Assembly (NCBI GenBank): GCA_902702965.1
Contig: CACRXP010000067.1
Span: forward strand, 1,079,814-1,143,813
Length of the DNA stretch: 64,000 nt
Source: Spirometra erinaceieuropaei
Lineage: Eukaryota > Platyhelminthes > Cestoda > Diphyllobothriidea > Diphyllobothriidae
Reading direction: 5' to 3'
Shown here in pieces: positions 12,228 through 25,544 of this stretch (position 1 is its first letter; the number at the start of each line of letters is the position of its first letter). The notes under the pieces are model-generated. The model made no database searches. It worked only from the letters and a program-made list of their open reading frames with translations, and was not told the DNA's origin. The translations under genes were made by a program, and so were the position numbers.

Positions 12228-12293
<66 letters not shown>
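12228..12293. repeat. (CT)n microsatellite
   Basis: About 33 uninterrupted CT dinucleotides. The Arg-Glu tract predicted on the minus strand is a translation of this repeat. Confidence 0.95.
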
Positions 12294-12295
<2 letters not shown>

Positions 12296-12712
12296 CTTTC
12301 TCGGGCGCTAATCAATTGCCCGAGCCAGGAAAGGTAGCTGACGGAGCCAATAATTCGTTTTCTCGATCTTACCCATGAGGACATTTGCGGTAAACGGTTC
12401 AAGCGGTGAACTCATTGTCACACCGTCCATTTGTCTGTTTAGCTGGCCGATGCAAAAAATCTGAACACCTAAGTAGTTCCTCTAGAGTTGGTAACAGTCC
12501 AGGACACGACATTCAGCGTGTCATAATGAATTCAACTGCTTCAGGTTGTTTAAGGTGCGGGAAGTGCGTTAGGGACGGAATCTCTTCCCTCTCCCGCGCA
12601 CTAGTCGACTGTCCAGGCTCAGTGGCTCACAGAGTTTTAGGACTCCAATTGCTTGTGTCCCGCGTAAGCTGGTTAGGCACACGGTTGGATCATATAACAT
12701 GCTTTCCAATTG
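12294..12712. other. No gene recognised
   Basis: A 121-codon + frame (12406-12771) runs into the left terminus of foldback A4 and is unrecognised. No other signal. Confidence 0.45.
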
Positions 12713-13706
12713 CAGTGAGTGACCGATCTCAGGAAATATTGGCCGAAATTCTGAAATTCGTCTTCAATTAGGAAGGATTCTTTAGGAGTGGTTGTAATAT
12801 TGATTAGAATGCGGAAGAATCCTATAATATTTCGGACTCACCAGGATATCGGCTTTGGAATACACTTCTTTTCGACCTCCTGCAGAAACCGTACTCGGTA
12901 AAATAATGACTACTTAAGTAGCATGCGTTTTTCCTATGGATTTTCGATGGTCTCATAAATTCAAATATATTTTTTAGAAAACGTGCACAAAATAAGCTGT
13001 CTTTTACTCATTTGATAGAAAATAACATTGTCTTTGAGTTTTATGCACGAAGAAATTGTATATTTAGGTTTTAAAAGAGTTTCCCAATTCCGACTATTTT
13101 TAAGCCCGATCTGCCATTGCATCCGTGTTCAGCGATTTCAATCAACAAGATGCATGCTTTCCGCGTAAGGAAAATCATATATTCCTCCATGCCTTTAAGA
13201 AGATACCACACAGACTTCATTAAATTTCGCAATGGATCCGAACTGTGTTGCACATTGCATAAGCGGCAGTGGTAAACGGACACGTGCAGTCCTGCATGCA
13301 TGGACATCTCACGGTCTTAAAAATCTCGTAATCAGAAACTCTTTTAAAGCCCAAATATACACTTTCTTCGGACACAAAATATCAAGAAAAATTGATTTTC
13401 TACCAAAGGAGTGGAAGAAAGCATATTCTTGTGTATGTTTTCCATAAAATATATTTTAATTTACTAGGCCACCAAAAATCAATGGGGGAAATGCATGCTA
13501 CTTAAGTAGTGATTTTTTTACCGAGTGTGGTGTCTGCAGGAGGTCAAAAAGGAATACACCCAAAAGCCTACATACCAGTGAGTCCGAAATGTTATAGGCT
13601 TATGCTGCACACTTATATTTATTACAACCCCACTTTAGTAATTCTTCCTAACCGAAAACACATGTCAGAATTTCGGCCAACATTTCGTGAGATCGGTCAC
13701 GCACTG
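12713..13706. mobile_element. Foldback element A4
   Basis: Starts CAGTGAGTGACCGATCTCAGG and ends CGTGAGATCGGTCACGCACTG followed by TA; 994 bp. Arms contain CTACTTAAGTAGCATGCG (about 12909) and CATGCTACTTAAGTAG (about 13493). The left flank is TG instead of TA. Confidence 0.8.
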
Positions 13707-13839
13707 TATTTATATACTTTGCACATGAATATTTACAGTTTAAAACCCGTCGCCTTGTAAAAACGTGTGCTTTTTGTGATAGTCAAACTTGACAATTACG
13801 CATTAGAATTTTAGATCGTATTTGGCATGCTTTTGTGTA

Positions 13840-14292
13840 CATTTCATAAGCAACAGTGGTGAACGGACATGTGCGGTCCTGTATGCATGGTCATCACATG
13901 GTCTTAAAAATCTCACAATTAGAAACTTTTAAAAACCTAAATATACGCTTTCTTCGTCCATAAAATTCAGAGACAATGTTTTTTTTCTACCAAATGAATA
14001 AAAGAAAGCTTATTTTTGTGCACGTTTTCTATAAAATATATTTGAATTTATAAGGCCATCGAAAATCCATAGGAAAAATGCATGCTACTTAAGTATTTAT
14101 TTTTTACTGCGTACGGTTTCTGCAGGAGGTCAAGAAGGAGTGTATCCAAAAGCCGACATTCTGGCGAGTCCGAAAGGTTTTAGGATTATGCCGCACGCTA
14201 ATCAGTATTTCAACACCACCCAAGTAATCCTTCCTAATTGAAAACGGATTTCAGAATCTCGGCCAACATTTCATGAGGTTGGTCACGCACTG
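13840..14292. mobile_element. Foldback element A5, right half only
   Basis: Begins in the centre of the family A palindrome (CATAAGCAACAGTGGTGAACG) and continues through CATGCTACTTAAGTA to the intact right end CATGAGGTTGGTCACGCACTG followed by TA. The left half is missing. Confidence 0.75.
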
Positions 14293-14403
14293 TACATGGG
14301 AGTTAACCACCTCGTGCATGTGGTGGGTTATCTGGAACGGGTTCGTGTATGGTGTACCAGTTGGTGGGAAGAGATGTGGTAATGGAGTTTGGTCCGCGCT
14401 GTT

Positions 14404-14640
14404 TTACTGCAGATTTTCATGGAGACGCCTGTGGCCGAAAAGGTCTATCTTGTGGCTGAATATGCGTAGGCAGTACGGACAGTCAAGGCGGATGCTGCGG
14501 ACTGCAGGCACTGATTTACCGGTTTCGCTACGAGGGGTTCGAAAGTGACTGACCGAGCCGATGCGTGATGAAAATGTGGCACCACAACGAGTACAGGTCA
14601 GAATCAAGTCCGCTTTGTTGGTGGTGGTGGCGGTTTTAGT
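14404..14640 (-). pseudogene. 3' tail of a zinc-finger LINE
   Basis: The minus-strand frame ending at 14404 encodes a Thr/Asn-rich linker followed by two C2H2-type units: CTRCGATFSSRIGSVSHFR and, after SETGKSVP, CPYCLRIFSHKIDLFGHRRLH. This matches in order and spacing the C-terminal finger pair of the LINE at 55-60 kb (CPHCPRTF...GHLRIH, TETGEPVPG, CPHCPRTF...GHMRIH). No reverse transcriptase sequence precedes it, so it is a 5'-truncated LINE insertion. The first unit keeps C-x2-C but its terminal His is missing, so that finger is damaged. The A5 right end lies about 110 bp away. Confidence 0.7.
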
Positions 14641-14829
14641 TGTGGTTTGTGTGGAGCGGTGCTCCCAAAACGTACCACGCGGTGGATGAACAAGACGAAC
14701 ACGAGGTGGGATTAGATCGGGGTTTAGCAGACGTTTTCGGGAATACACACCCATAACAAATGCCAACATTAGGGTTTTGGTGGCACGCCCAGGCGCAGGC
14801 CCGTGCCACACCGATTGGGATCCGAGTCG

Positions 14830-15315
14830 TCCCCCCTCTGGACCAGAGGGCCAGGTCGTGCAAGTGGCCCGTGCAGACGGGCTCTCCAGCCCTCTCTCTC
14901 TCTCTCAGTCACTGCGCCGAATTCCCGCACTAGACACAGGTTCGAACAATGGACTGCCGTCTGAGTGTGGATAAGAGAGGAAGAGGTCGATGGTCTCAGC
15001 AAAATTTCCTCACTACAAACAATCTGATGCGTTTGAAGCTATAGTTGTGCCCTAAAAGCCGCGACTTGGATGCCTACCAACTTAAGGGGAATCTCGAACC
15101 TCACAGTCAGCCCGGTGTGTGAGTGTAAAGTAGTCGACTGGTGGAGTGAGAGTCAGACCGCAACGACTCCTTAGTCATATGGCCTCTATGGCATTTCCAC
15201 CCAGTGGGATCCGAGGCGCCCCCTCATAAGTCTGCCGTCACTTTAAAATAAACCACGCGCGAGACACCATCCCTGCTCTCACCCTGCTGTGGGGCGCAGG
15301 GGGACATCGTCGGCA
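14830..15315 (+). repeat. Composite dispersed repeat F-G, internally deleted
   Basis: Shares with 60380-61045 the blocks GGGCCAGGTCGTG, TTCCTCAC.A.AAACAAT, GCTAAAAGCCG.G.CTTGGA, ATGGC.CTTTATGGCA.T-like sequence, GGGATCCGAG, CCATCCCTGCTCTCA and GGACATCGTCG. The region matching 60730-60980 is mostly deleted here. No protein is evident. Confidence 0.6.
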
Positions 15316-17333
15316 ATTGTCGGTTGGTGGGACGCCGGAAGTGTTCTCACCGGTGGTCATGGTGATCGTTGTGGGGGTTATAGCGACGATGACGACGATG
15401 AAGGCGTTCGAGGAAGCAGGATGTGGGATTTACGAGTTGTTATTGCTGTTGTTTGCTTCACTGCTCTTCTCCTGGGCGAGGGCCTCCCAGGTCTCAGAGA
15501 GTGCCTTGGGGCTCCGTACCGGTAGATTTCGGTCGACACTGCCTCGATTCCATGTGGTTTTCCGCTGAACATCTGATGAAAGCCTTCTTGCAACGAGAGC
15601 GGACGGTCTCCATTTGCATACGTCTGCCAGTAAGGCAGGAGTGTTAAAACGCTGGTGGGTTTGCTAAACGGCGGTTAGCATTTTCTCACCCCGCGCTTAC
15701 ACGGAATCCTTGTCCGAAAATTTTCTGTAAAGGGTGGCCCGCGTTTCCAGTTGGCGGTGACGATGGCCATATCGGTGGTTCCGCCGTGTTGTGGTAGCTC
15801 TTTGACATATTTTTTCTATTCATACATGACTTTTTTATAGTTATTTTATTCGCTACGCATTTTATGAACTCGCTTGGTCTTATCGTTCACACGTTTTAGT
15901 TTGTACCTCGTTCCCATATAGGTGTACTGGCATGGGGAGAATTTATCGAAAGCACGCGCACGCTTGCCAAATGTTCTTCTGAATTGCTCAATGGGGATTT
16001 TCGCAACTTTATTTATATCTGTCTAAGTTGGTGTTTATTAACTGTTACGTGGTACACTTCAACTGGTGTGGGTTTCGATACCAGTAACCGACTTTTCACC
16101 CTCTGTCTTTGTTCTTCCCTGCGCGGCCTTGTTAGCTTAGGCCGTTTTAGCGTGACTGTTTCGCTTGACTTGTCTCGACTGTTTAGTTAGCGTGGGATCG
16201 AAGTATTGATCGCCCTACTCGCTAAACTGATGACCCCTAACGAGAACACGCGCCGCCTCGTTTTCGCGTTTTTACTCGCCTACAATAGCCAGCCAATCAT
16301 TGCGTGCTGGTTCTTTTCTTGTGTGCACTTTCACTCACTCCCTATCGCTGCCCCAGTTATGACGGACGACGCCATTATGGCTATCGCCCTCTCTTTACCA
16401 CACTTCTGAACGGACGCAACTGAACTTTACTTCCTTCGTATCGAGTCAATTTTCTACTCTGCACACCTCACTAAGAGGAAGTTACCAAATTTCACAGGCT
16501 TGCTATCGTTTTTCCATTACAGGCTCTGTTCCAGGTACAACCGTTTATCCAGGGTCCGCTGGTCGAGGTTGGTGTTGGGTTCCCTTCGGGGATTCCTAGG
16601 TAGGATTGCGGAGACATCCCAGGCGGTTGACGAACTGTAGTCCTGACCTTGTTAACCCAAAAAGCGACCCGAGATGTTCCTAGCCGCCCTCGGGATTGTA
16701 CTGTCGTCCTTTCCGTGAGGCTTCTTGAGGTTGTGGGGGGGGGGGGTTGGGGAGATGAACAGAACTGTCGAGGATGGGGACACAAACAACGTCGGATAGT
16801 TTCATCTGGCCAAGCCCTCCAGGGTGTGGCCGCTAGGCAGAGCTAAGCGTCAGGTAGCCACAGATGAGAGTTGGGTGCCAGTTAAGGACCGTGCGGAGCG
16901 GTCACCAATTGCATAACCCGACATACAATGTTGACCTCCACCTAGTCGACTGTCGACACGCTTAGTTCCGATCCTTTTGCTACCCATTTGAAATGACACT
17001 GCTCACTTTCGTTCTGTTTTGTTTTAAACGCACAGAACGCATACCCTCGAGATGCCGATCATTTCGAGGCAGCTTCCAGGGGTCTTACCCCATTCAAGTA
17101 ATTCTTAGACTAATCCCACACCCTCACCTCACCCTACTTGCCCATCCTCTCTTTCCGATTGCAAGCAGGCGGCCCGCTTCGCCATCGCCCACATGGCGAA
17201 CGCAACGTCACACGTCCCATTCAATGATCCAAGGTTGGTTAGTTTGGGCTCCCTTTACGCAACCGACTACGTCATATCCATAGCGCTTTACTACGTGGCG
17301 GCACGCAGCACCACTGTACACTCCGCATATGTG
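15316..17333. other. No gene recognised; poly-G tract at about 16735
   Basis: Contains a GATGACGACGATGA-type low-complexity stretch (15385) and a run of about 13 G at 16735-16747. Open frames are short and overlapping, with no family motif. Confidence 0.5.
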
Positions 17334-18067
17334 CAGTAGGTGGGCTAACTCATGAAATCTCAGCATAAATTCCGAAATGCGTTTCCGTTTCGAAAATATT
17401 AATTAAGTAGGGTTGTAAAACTAATCATTATGCAGCATAATTCTATATTAACTGAGTCATCTCGGGATGCTGGCTTTCGAACGAACATCTTTCCGGCTGT
17501 ATCCAAAAACCATAATCCGTAGAAATGCCTACTTAAATAGCATGCATTTTTTAACTTATTTTCGATGTCCTTAAAGATTCAATTATATTTCATGGAAAAC
17601 ATGCACTAAAATATTCAGTCTTTTGTTCATTTGGTCGAAAATTACTTCTTTTTCCAATTTGCTACTCAAAGGAAGGGTATAATTTGGTTTTGAAAAAGTT
17701 AATAATGGTGAGATTTTTTAATACCGTGAAATGGCCCTTCATAAAACGTCATGTCTCTGCATTTGCCAGTGTGGCTTGTAAAGGTTATAATGTGGTTCAA
17801 ATCCACTGCTTAATTTTATGAACCCCATATGGGCATCGAAAATCAATGAAAAATGCATGCTAAATAAGTAGTCACTTTCTGCGCAGTATGGTTTTCGGAT
17901 GCAGCCGGAAAGACGTTTGTTCGAAAGCCGGCGTCCTGGGATAACTGGATTATTATAGAATTATGCTGTACGATGATTGGTTTTACAATCCTACTTGATT
18001 AATCATCTCGAATCGAAAAAGAATTTCGGAATTTCTGTTGAGATTTTATGAGTTAGCCCACTTACTG
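17334..18067. mobile_element. Foldback element B2
   Basis: Left end CAGTAGGTGGGCTAACTCATG, right end TATGAGTTAGCCCACTTACTG followed by TA; 734 bp. Arms share GATTAATTAAGTAGGGTTG-type sequence with B1 and B3 and the CTACTTAAATAGCATGCA core near 17530. It is shorter than B3 because of a central deletion. Confidence 0.8.
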
Positions 18068-18524
18068 TAAAAGAGCGCATTGCTGACAGTATCTCGAACA
18101 TAGTTAAGAACACACTGTAACTGTCCCCGTTTCCCATCGTGGCCGTTTGTGTGTTGATGAGACAGCCGGTGAAGGAGGAATTCTGGGGCAAATTTGTCCG
18201 TCAAAATTCGAGTAAGTAGGAGAGCTTGCGGCATCCCTATCGTGGTCACCTACCAGGCCAACGACGAAGACCGTGGAACTGGCGATGCTGCAGCACAGTC
18301 AGTTCTGTGAGTCAGCCGGAGTTGGTGTGATTCAGTAAATTGGATTAGAATGCCACCCAGCTTAGCCAGTGGTGATTCATGTGCTCCGTTTTTGCGCACC
18401 CAATAGTACTTTGTATAATAGATTTAACCAGTTTTTTAGATGGAACATCTACTATGGGGAGACCAACCTCTGTCTTTGCATTCAGGTCTACTTTACAAAA
18501 AGGCTGTGTAATCCAGGACTGGAG
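18068..18524. other. No gene recognised
   Basis: Ordinary unassigned sequence between B2 and a purine-rich tract. Confidence 0.45.
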
Positions 18525-18760
18525 AAAATAGAAGAAGACGAAAAAGAAGAAGATGATGAAGGAGAAGAAGAAACAAAGTAGAGGGGAGAACAGAGGACAA
18601 GAAAGGATGAAATTAACAGAAAAGTAGAGAGGAAAACGAGAAGAAGGAGAAGCAGGGTGGGCTGAAGAACGAGGAGGCGGAGGAAAGGAAGTGGGAGGAT
18701 GAGGAGGAGGGGAGGAGAAGGAGGAGGAGGAGGAGGAGGAGGAGGAGGAGGAGGGGGGTA
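18525..18760. repeat. Purine-rich (GGA)/(GAA) tract
   Basis: Long strand-asymmetric AG run ending in about 10 GGA triplets. The Ser- and Pro-rich frames predicted on the minus strand are translations of this tract. Confidence 0.85.
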
Positions 18761-19368
18761 GCTGCGGCGACGGCGACAGAAGAAGAGGAATAAACGGCGC
18801 CCAGATCTGACGCGGCGTAAGACGGCCATCAAAATGCACAGGAAAAGTAAATAAGATTTTCCTCTGTTTCAGGGTAAGTGTGCTGCGACGGAATACAGGA
18901 GTGTTCGTCTGCTTCAGTGTCAAAATACAAGAAAGCGCTAGACAGAGGCTGGCGTTAGGTGCGTCATATGCAAGTCGACTAAAAAACGTAGACAGTCACG
19001 CTGGCGCCGCAAAAAATGGAACTCCATAGCATTGCTTACTTAATGGGACTTTGTGCTTTTTAAAAGACCCGACACTGAGACCGGTGCTGTTCTGGAGACC
19101 TACGAGCGGAGGAGGAAGCACGCAGGATACTTTCGTGTGTATATAAAAGACGTTTTTGTAGGCAGGAAGAGGGTGCGACAAAGTCACATTTCCCGGTGCT
19201 AGCCGGTAGCCAGGAGTATATATTTGGAAACTGAAGGGTAGGCCCTAGGTCTTATTTCAAAGCTGCGGACCTGATAGTGGCGGGATAGTTCTTGAGGGTA
19301 CCACGCTATCTGTCACTGTCTATTTTTCTTACATCCTACACAAAAGGGCCAAAAAGCACCCCCTCGGT
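18761..19368. other. No gene recognised
   Basis: No motif or repeat seen up to the assembly gap. Confidence 0.45.
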
Positions 19369-19413
19369 NNNNNNNNNNNNNNNNNNNNNNNNNNNNNNNN
19401 NNNNNNNNNNNNN
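19369..19413. other. Assembly gap (45 N)
   Basis: Run of undetermined bases; true size unknown. Confidence 1.
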
Positions 19414-19973
19414 ACTTTGACGGTCGCGGGCCACTACGTTCACCAGTGCACTTTATGGTGGCCTCAGCAGTGTGGACTTGCATACAAATTAGTTTATAGC
19501 GTAGCAGACTTTCTCAGTAGTTACCTCACCCTCTCCTCCTACAGCCATCCTGTTCCGATGGCACAGGAAAGTCAATAAAGCTGGGTACGTTCCACACATA
19601 CGGCCGGCCCCACACCAACCGTAGGAGGCTCCGATACGGGGGCGCTGTAGATCTCTTATCAGTCAGAGGACCATAATGGTTACATGAACTTGAACACATT
19701 TCACTAGCTACTGACACAGTCGTAAGAGCTGAGGCACCTTCGAATTCAGTGGCTAATCCTAACAACTTTACGAGGAGCCCCTCCCCGCTGCTTGACTACT
19801 CTATAAATCCAAGAATAGTTGGCATCGCCATCTGTCCTCCTTGGACTTACTGCGACGTGTCGGCCATACACAGTCCGCCTATCGGGCAAATTAGCACTAG
19901 AACTATCAGGCCTCGCCTCTTCTGCCTCCCCCTCCAAAGCCAGACAAAAATGCCCTGAAAAGTATAGTACTAT
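19414..19973. other. No gene recognised
   Basis: Two opposite-strand frames of 63-79 codons (19526-19958) have no recognised family. Confidence 0.45.
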
Positions 19974-20958
19974 CAGTGCGTTACCGATCTCATGAAATGC
20001 TGCCTGAAATTCTGAAAGGTGTTTTCGATTAGGAAGGATTACTTAGGCGCGGTTGTAATACTAATTATCTTGCGGCATAATCGTATAGTATTTCGGATTC
20101 GGCAGGATGTCGGCTTTTAAACACACTGCTTTTTAATCTCCTGTAAAAAAAACGTACTCGGTAAAAAATGACTACTTATGTAGCAGGCAATTTTTTCCAT
20201 TGATTTTCGATGGTTTTGGAAATTCAAATATATTTTATAGAAACCATAAGCAAAAATATGCTTTCTTTTAGCCAATCTGTATAGAATCACGTCTTTTTTA
20301 TATTTTATATTTAAGGAAGAAGTATAATTAGGTTTTAAAAAAAGTTTTCCAATTCCCGAATAATTTTGAGCCAGATCTGCCATTGCACTAGCGTTTAGCG
20401 ATTTCAGTTTACAAGGTGCATGCTTTCTACGTAAAGAAAATCACATATTCCTCTATGCGTTTAGGAAGATACCATATAGAGTTTATAAAAATTTGCAATG
20501 GATCCGGACTATGTTGTACCTTTCACGAGGAGCTGTCATAAACGGCCAGGTGCGATGCTATGTGAATGGACATTGCGCGGTCTTAAAAAATCTCATAATT
20601 AGAAACTTTTTTAAACCTAATTATACTCCTACCTTGAATAAAAAATATAAAGAAGACGTGATTCTCTATTTATTGAAAGAAGGAAAGCGTATTTTTGTTT
20701 ATGGTTTCTATAAGGTATATATGAATTTGTAAGATCATCGAAAATCAATGAGAAGAATTCCCGCTGCTTAAGTAGTCATTTTTTACCGAGTACGTTTTCT
20801 ACAGGAGATAAAAAAGCACTGTGTTTAGAAGCCGACATCCTGCCGGGTCCGAAATACTATACAATAATTAGTATTACAAGCGCGCCTAAGTAATCCTTCC
20901 TAATCGAAAACACGTTTCAGAATTTCAGTCAACATTTCATGAGATAGGTCACTCACTG
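19974..20958. mobile_element. Foldback element A6
   Basis: Left end CAGTGCGTTACCGATCTCATG, right end CATGAGATAGGTCACTCACTG followed by TA; 985 bp. The arms contain CTACTTATGTAGCAGGC near 20170 and its diverged partner at 20763. Confidence 0.8.
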
Positions 20959-23900
20959 TAAGTCCAACGTGTTGACTTTGTTCTCCCACTTCTATGCACT
21001 TTCTGCTACTGAACAAGTGCTTCAAAGTGCTTTCGTAGACAAACCCTCTTCTTTTTTCGGGGATCGCTCATCGCTGGACAGTTTAGATTCCTTCTGCCAC
21101 GGACAGACCGTAGATTTAATTAGAATAGTCATCCTAAATTTATGGCTCTTACTGAATAAATCACCCACGGTTGCACCGCGGTATATGCTCATTCCCCGGC
21201 TGGTGTTTGTGTTATATCCGAGAAATCCCTCTTCCTGTTGACGCGTTTTTTCATAATAATAGTAGGGAGTAGAGCCTAGATTTATGCCACGCAATCATTT
21301 AATTAACAGCAGTCCTAATTTCTCCACTTTCTGTGACAAAAAGAAATTGCTATGACGTTCTAGGTAGAGCCCCCTTATTTAAATGATGGATCTAAAATTC
21401 GTTTTTCTGAGGCATTTCAGACAGCAACTAGGCGTGTTTTTTTTTAACTACTATCATCAAATAATCGCAGGCGGTTTTGATTTTCCTGAAGGTTGATGAG
21501 TTTCCATTTCCCGGCCTGAGAATGCTTGACGTAACTTGGAATTAGGTTGTAAATTTTTTCATTTTTGAATCAAATTCTGTGCAAACGCCTTCTGTCCTCC
21601 CACCTTCCTGTTCTTAGGACCATGTGATGACTCATCTCACAAAAATTGCTTTGATAATAGCTTCCTTAACTACTAGCATATTACCAAAAATCTAAATTAG
21701 CGCCTGGCTTTCCATCTGTGTGTGTTTTTATGAAAGCTTTGATAAAGTTAACGGACGGACCGCATTCATTAGTTCAAACGGGAAGTTTTGTCCTACAGAA
21801 TTCTGAAATCACAAGTTTATAAACCTTTACTTGCAAAAAGATAATCAGAGTTGAGGACGACGCATACTTCCTGTTATGCTTTTGCTACAAACTGTGTCTG
21901 TACTTCCTAATGGCGGTTGGATTTTATCACTGGCCACTAAGCATTTTGACGGAAACCCTCCTTCGGATGTTGCGGATTTTGCCCTCATATAATCAGGTAC
22001 GATAAAAGCATTCAATATCCTGTCCCGCAACGGTAAGACTTCTGACCCCAGATCAGATAGTTACGAACTTGAATCACGTCGGGGTCACCAATTTGCAGGG
22101 ACAGCCGGTGTGTTGGTTTTCAGGTGGGGATGGAAGAAATCTGCGTGAGAATGCTGTGTGCAGAACATCGAATTCCTGTCTTGGAAAGCAGTGGCCGCTG
22201 CCTAGGTCAGGAAGTGCATAGATAGTGTTGCATCACGCCTGAGAGAGGGAGAGGGAGACTGTTTCGTCAGTTGCATCGGGACTAGGTCAGTACTGCTTCT
22301 GATTAGTGATCTGTCTTACACTGACCTAGTGGGGAGGTGGGTATGATCACGTCGGACATGAATACCATGACTGTCTGTATATAGGCATATTAGAACTGAA
22401 TTAAGTTAAATGGTCGGAGGTTATTGTGTCTCGATATGATAAATTTGCTTAACGGCTGTGGTTATTGTGCTAAAATTGAATGACCCCGATTTGATTGATT
22501 TCCGTAACACATAACGTGACCGGTACGATAATGGCAGGCATCTCAGCGAGTATAATCCGTATAAGTCCTCGCCTGTACCTTTTGAGAAGAATCGACGTTT
22601 GAGAAAATCATATGGGCCGGTTCCGGATTGTGCTCTTACCGGTCCTTCCTTCTCTTATACCAACGAAATAGTTCCATTCCCCCTTCACTCTTGAAGAATT
22701 AGTCCTTTTAAATTTCTGGAGAAAAGCAGGGCTTTTTGAGAGGTTGATCTTGGAACTGCGGATCGCATTCTTTGACTAGGACTAAGAGGTTACGAAAAAA
22801 GGGTTCCCTGCTTGTACAGTCGCTTTAAGCTTCAGTAAAGAATTCATGCGCGCGGACAATTGTCCCCTTTTTATGAACTTCTGTCCTCTCGGAATACGTG
22901 ATATACTTATTCAATAATAATTTGGTCAGCATCTTCGCAAAGTTTTCCAAGGTACGGACTCGCTCCTCTTTTCTCGCTATGGATGTGCCCGGCTGGTTGC
23001 TCACCGATAAAAAATTTTGCGTACGCTGATGGTCTAATAGTTACCGATCGGTATATCGGCGGTAGCAACGATGTTTATTACATTTAGTCAGAATTATGCA
23101 TTTGTCAAAGTGCTGGTCAAAAGGACGCAGTATATAAAACAACTCCTGTGGTAGTGGTCTAAGCGTTGCCAGACATATCTTACCCCGAAGGACCTAGGAC
23201 TTGTGTAAATAAGTAGGTAGGTCCCCAGATCTGCCGAGTTACCTTATTCTTAAAGGGGATTTGTTTACTCTCTGAATTTAGAGTTTCTACGGCAGACTGC
23301 AAGCACTGCATTTGGCTACTTCATTTTGTACAACATCGGTATTTATTGACTCTAACAGAACTTTGACGCCTCTCACTCATACGGGGACACAGCCGCTTCT
23401 CGTTAGTTGATTCACTGGTCGACGGCGAGCTGCTGGTTGCCGTCACTCTACTAAACTACTTACGTGGTTTATGAAAAAATGCCAGCGTAACTCAGTTCTG
23501 ATCTCACTCTTTCGCATCCCTTGAATGGCAGTTTTTCGCGCGACCTGTAGAACAAATGCATTTTTACACGATCCAAATCTGTTTTTAGTTTGCCTTTCCC
23601 CAACGGCTTTCGAGTCTTTGCTTCAGGAGTTCTTAGTTTAGCACTGGTGCGGTGATAGCCTTTTAATTAAAATTCTTAAAATAATGTTACTAATAGACGT
23701 TCAGTAGCACCGCGATACGTATTTTTGATTTTTTGCCAACAATACTGGAAGCAAAGGCACCCGCACGTGCAAAGACGTGGGCAAGTTTGACGGTGCTATG
23801 TCGCCGTCCACAACGTACGGAATACACCCGGGGAGCAAGGTCATGTCTTCAAGCGCTCATATTTTAGATTGTCTAGTTCACCACAGAAGATTAGGAAGTT

Positions 23901-25500
23901 TCTTGAATATTATGCACATAGGTGGAATGATAATCTGCTTGGCCAACCCCTTCCACAAACATATGAAGCCCTATAAAACTGTCCTTCTCCTGATTAATGA
24001 CTTCTAATGAGACTTATACAAGCTGCATGGAAACTCATGAGATAAGAAGCTACGTAGCCAATGCGTTTTACGCGAGCTAACAAGCATTGTTGAGTGATAC
24101 GTACCTCTTTTAAAAACCCCATCGGCAGGAGAAAGTAACGGGTGACACGCTAGTGGGCATCGCTGCAGATGCGACAGAACAGAGTTGTGCGGAGAACTTG
24201 GAAGTGAAGTTTTCTGGGATTTTGAAAATGTCTCCTAGCGAGCAGGACTTCCTTGCGTGTTTTCACATAAGTCAATATGCATGACTTCGGTGGTTCTAAG
24301 TCAATGATGGATACCATCCCACATGTGATTCCGTGCCAACATGGGGGATAATCTCAATATGAGAGGCAGGGTGTGGACGTAGTTACGAACAAAATATCGC
24401 CAGAAGATTGGTGACTCTAGCCAGCTAACGAAGACTAGAGGCTGGCTTCGGTCTCCGTATTCGCATAAATAATAGCTAATATCTTTCTCGCATTTCAGCC
24501 CTTACCCCTGTTAGTCGCCCATGCAATCTTCGTCATTCTTTTTAAATTATACCTCCTCCCACATCCTCCACCTCTAAGAGTTCCCTCTTTTCGGATTCCG
24601 GGAATACCTTCGTTTTGAAAAAAACCTGCCGATTTATAAAAGATCGTCAAATATTCAACGTACGTTTGAGAGAAAACTGTGCCTTCATCAGAATACAGAC
24701 TCGGTTAAGCTTTTCTTTTCCAGACTTTTCCAGGAAATTGAGAAAGGACAATTGGAAATTTAGAACATCGACTCCAAATCCCCGGATCCTCACAAATTTC
24801 AATTTCTCCCCGAATGTAGTTTCGCTTGGCACGATCTCTCACTAGAAATTTCGATTTTTTCAGTCCATGCATCGTGTCATTCACAAAACCTCCTGTCCTC
24901 CCTGACCAACCTCTCCGAGAAGTAATCGGGGTCATGTTGGCGCGAACGCTCTAAGTCGCCTCCGTTTAGTTTATTGTAGATACTCACAAGGATTCCGATC
25001 CTGCCTTGGGATTTCGAGCTCTTACCCACATTGTCAGTCCCACCCAAGGTTTGCCACCACTTAATGTCCCCTCATTTTCATTGACGCTCACGAATAACTT
25101 CCACCACTCCTCTGTGTCCGTTCGCAAAGTAGTCGTATTTTGCTCCTGAAGATCTTTTTGAAAGTGACGGTTGCCTCGGGTGTTTTTTTTAATGATTCGT
25201 TCGTAGGTCACCATTTTTTCTAAAACCTTAAACTCTGGGTTTTGTGAATATTACTGCCGAAGGTGTCGTATGCGAAAGGTCAGATTACCGGCAGGCGTAA
25301 AGACTGCCAACTTTTCATAACACAATTTCTAAATTCTACTATTCACCTGGCCGCTCACTCAGGTCATTTTTGCCTACGTTGACTGCACTTTACCGATCGA
25401 CTCCGCGTCAACATGCTTTTTATAGTACCCTCTGAGCGCTTAAAAATAAATATTTCATTATTACTACAGCAGCATGAAGAAGAGAAATGAGGGAAATTAA
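20959..25500. other. 4.5 kb with no recognised gene or repeat
   Basis: AT-rich, only short frames on both strands, none with a family motif or convincing splice sites. This is the largest unassigned stretch; it could be intergenic or contain very old repeats. Confidence 0.5.
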
Positions 25501-25544
25501 ACGGAAAGTCCTGTTTTTTTTCATGGGTTACTCTGAAAAGTGCA

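Noticed and set aside
12202..12402. Arg-Glu repeat protein
   Set aside because: Translation of the (CT)33 microsatellite.
18345..18923. 192-codon Ser/Pro-rich frame on the minus strand
   Set aside because: Its composition comes from the GGA/GAA purine tract. Other frames give equally long low-complexity products.
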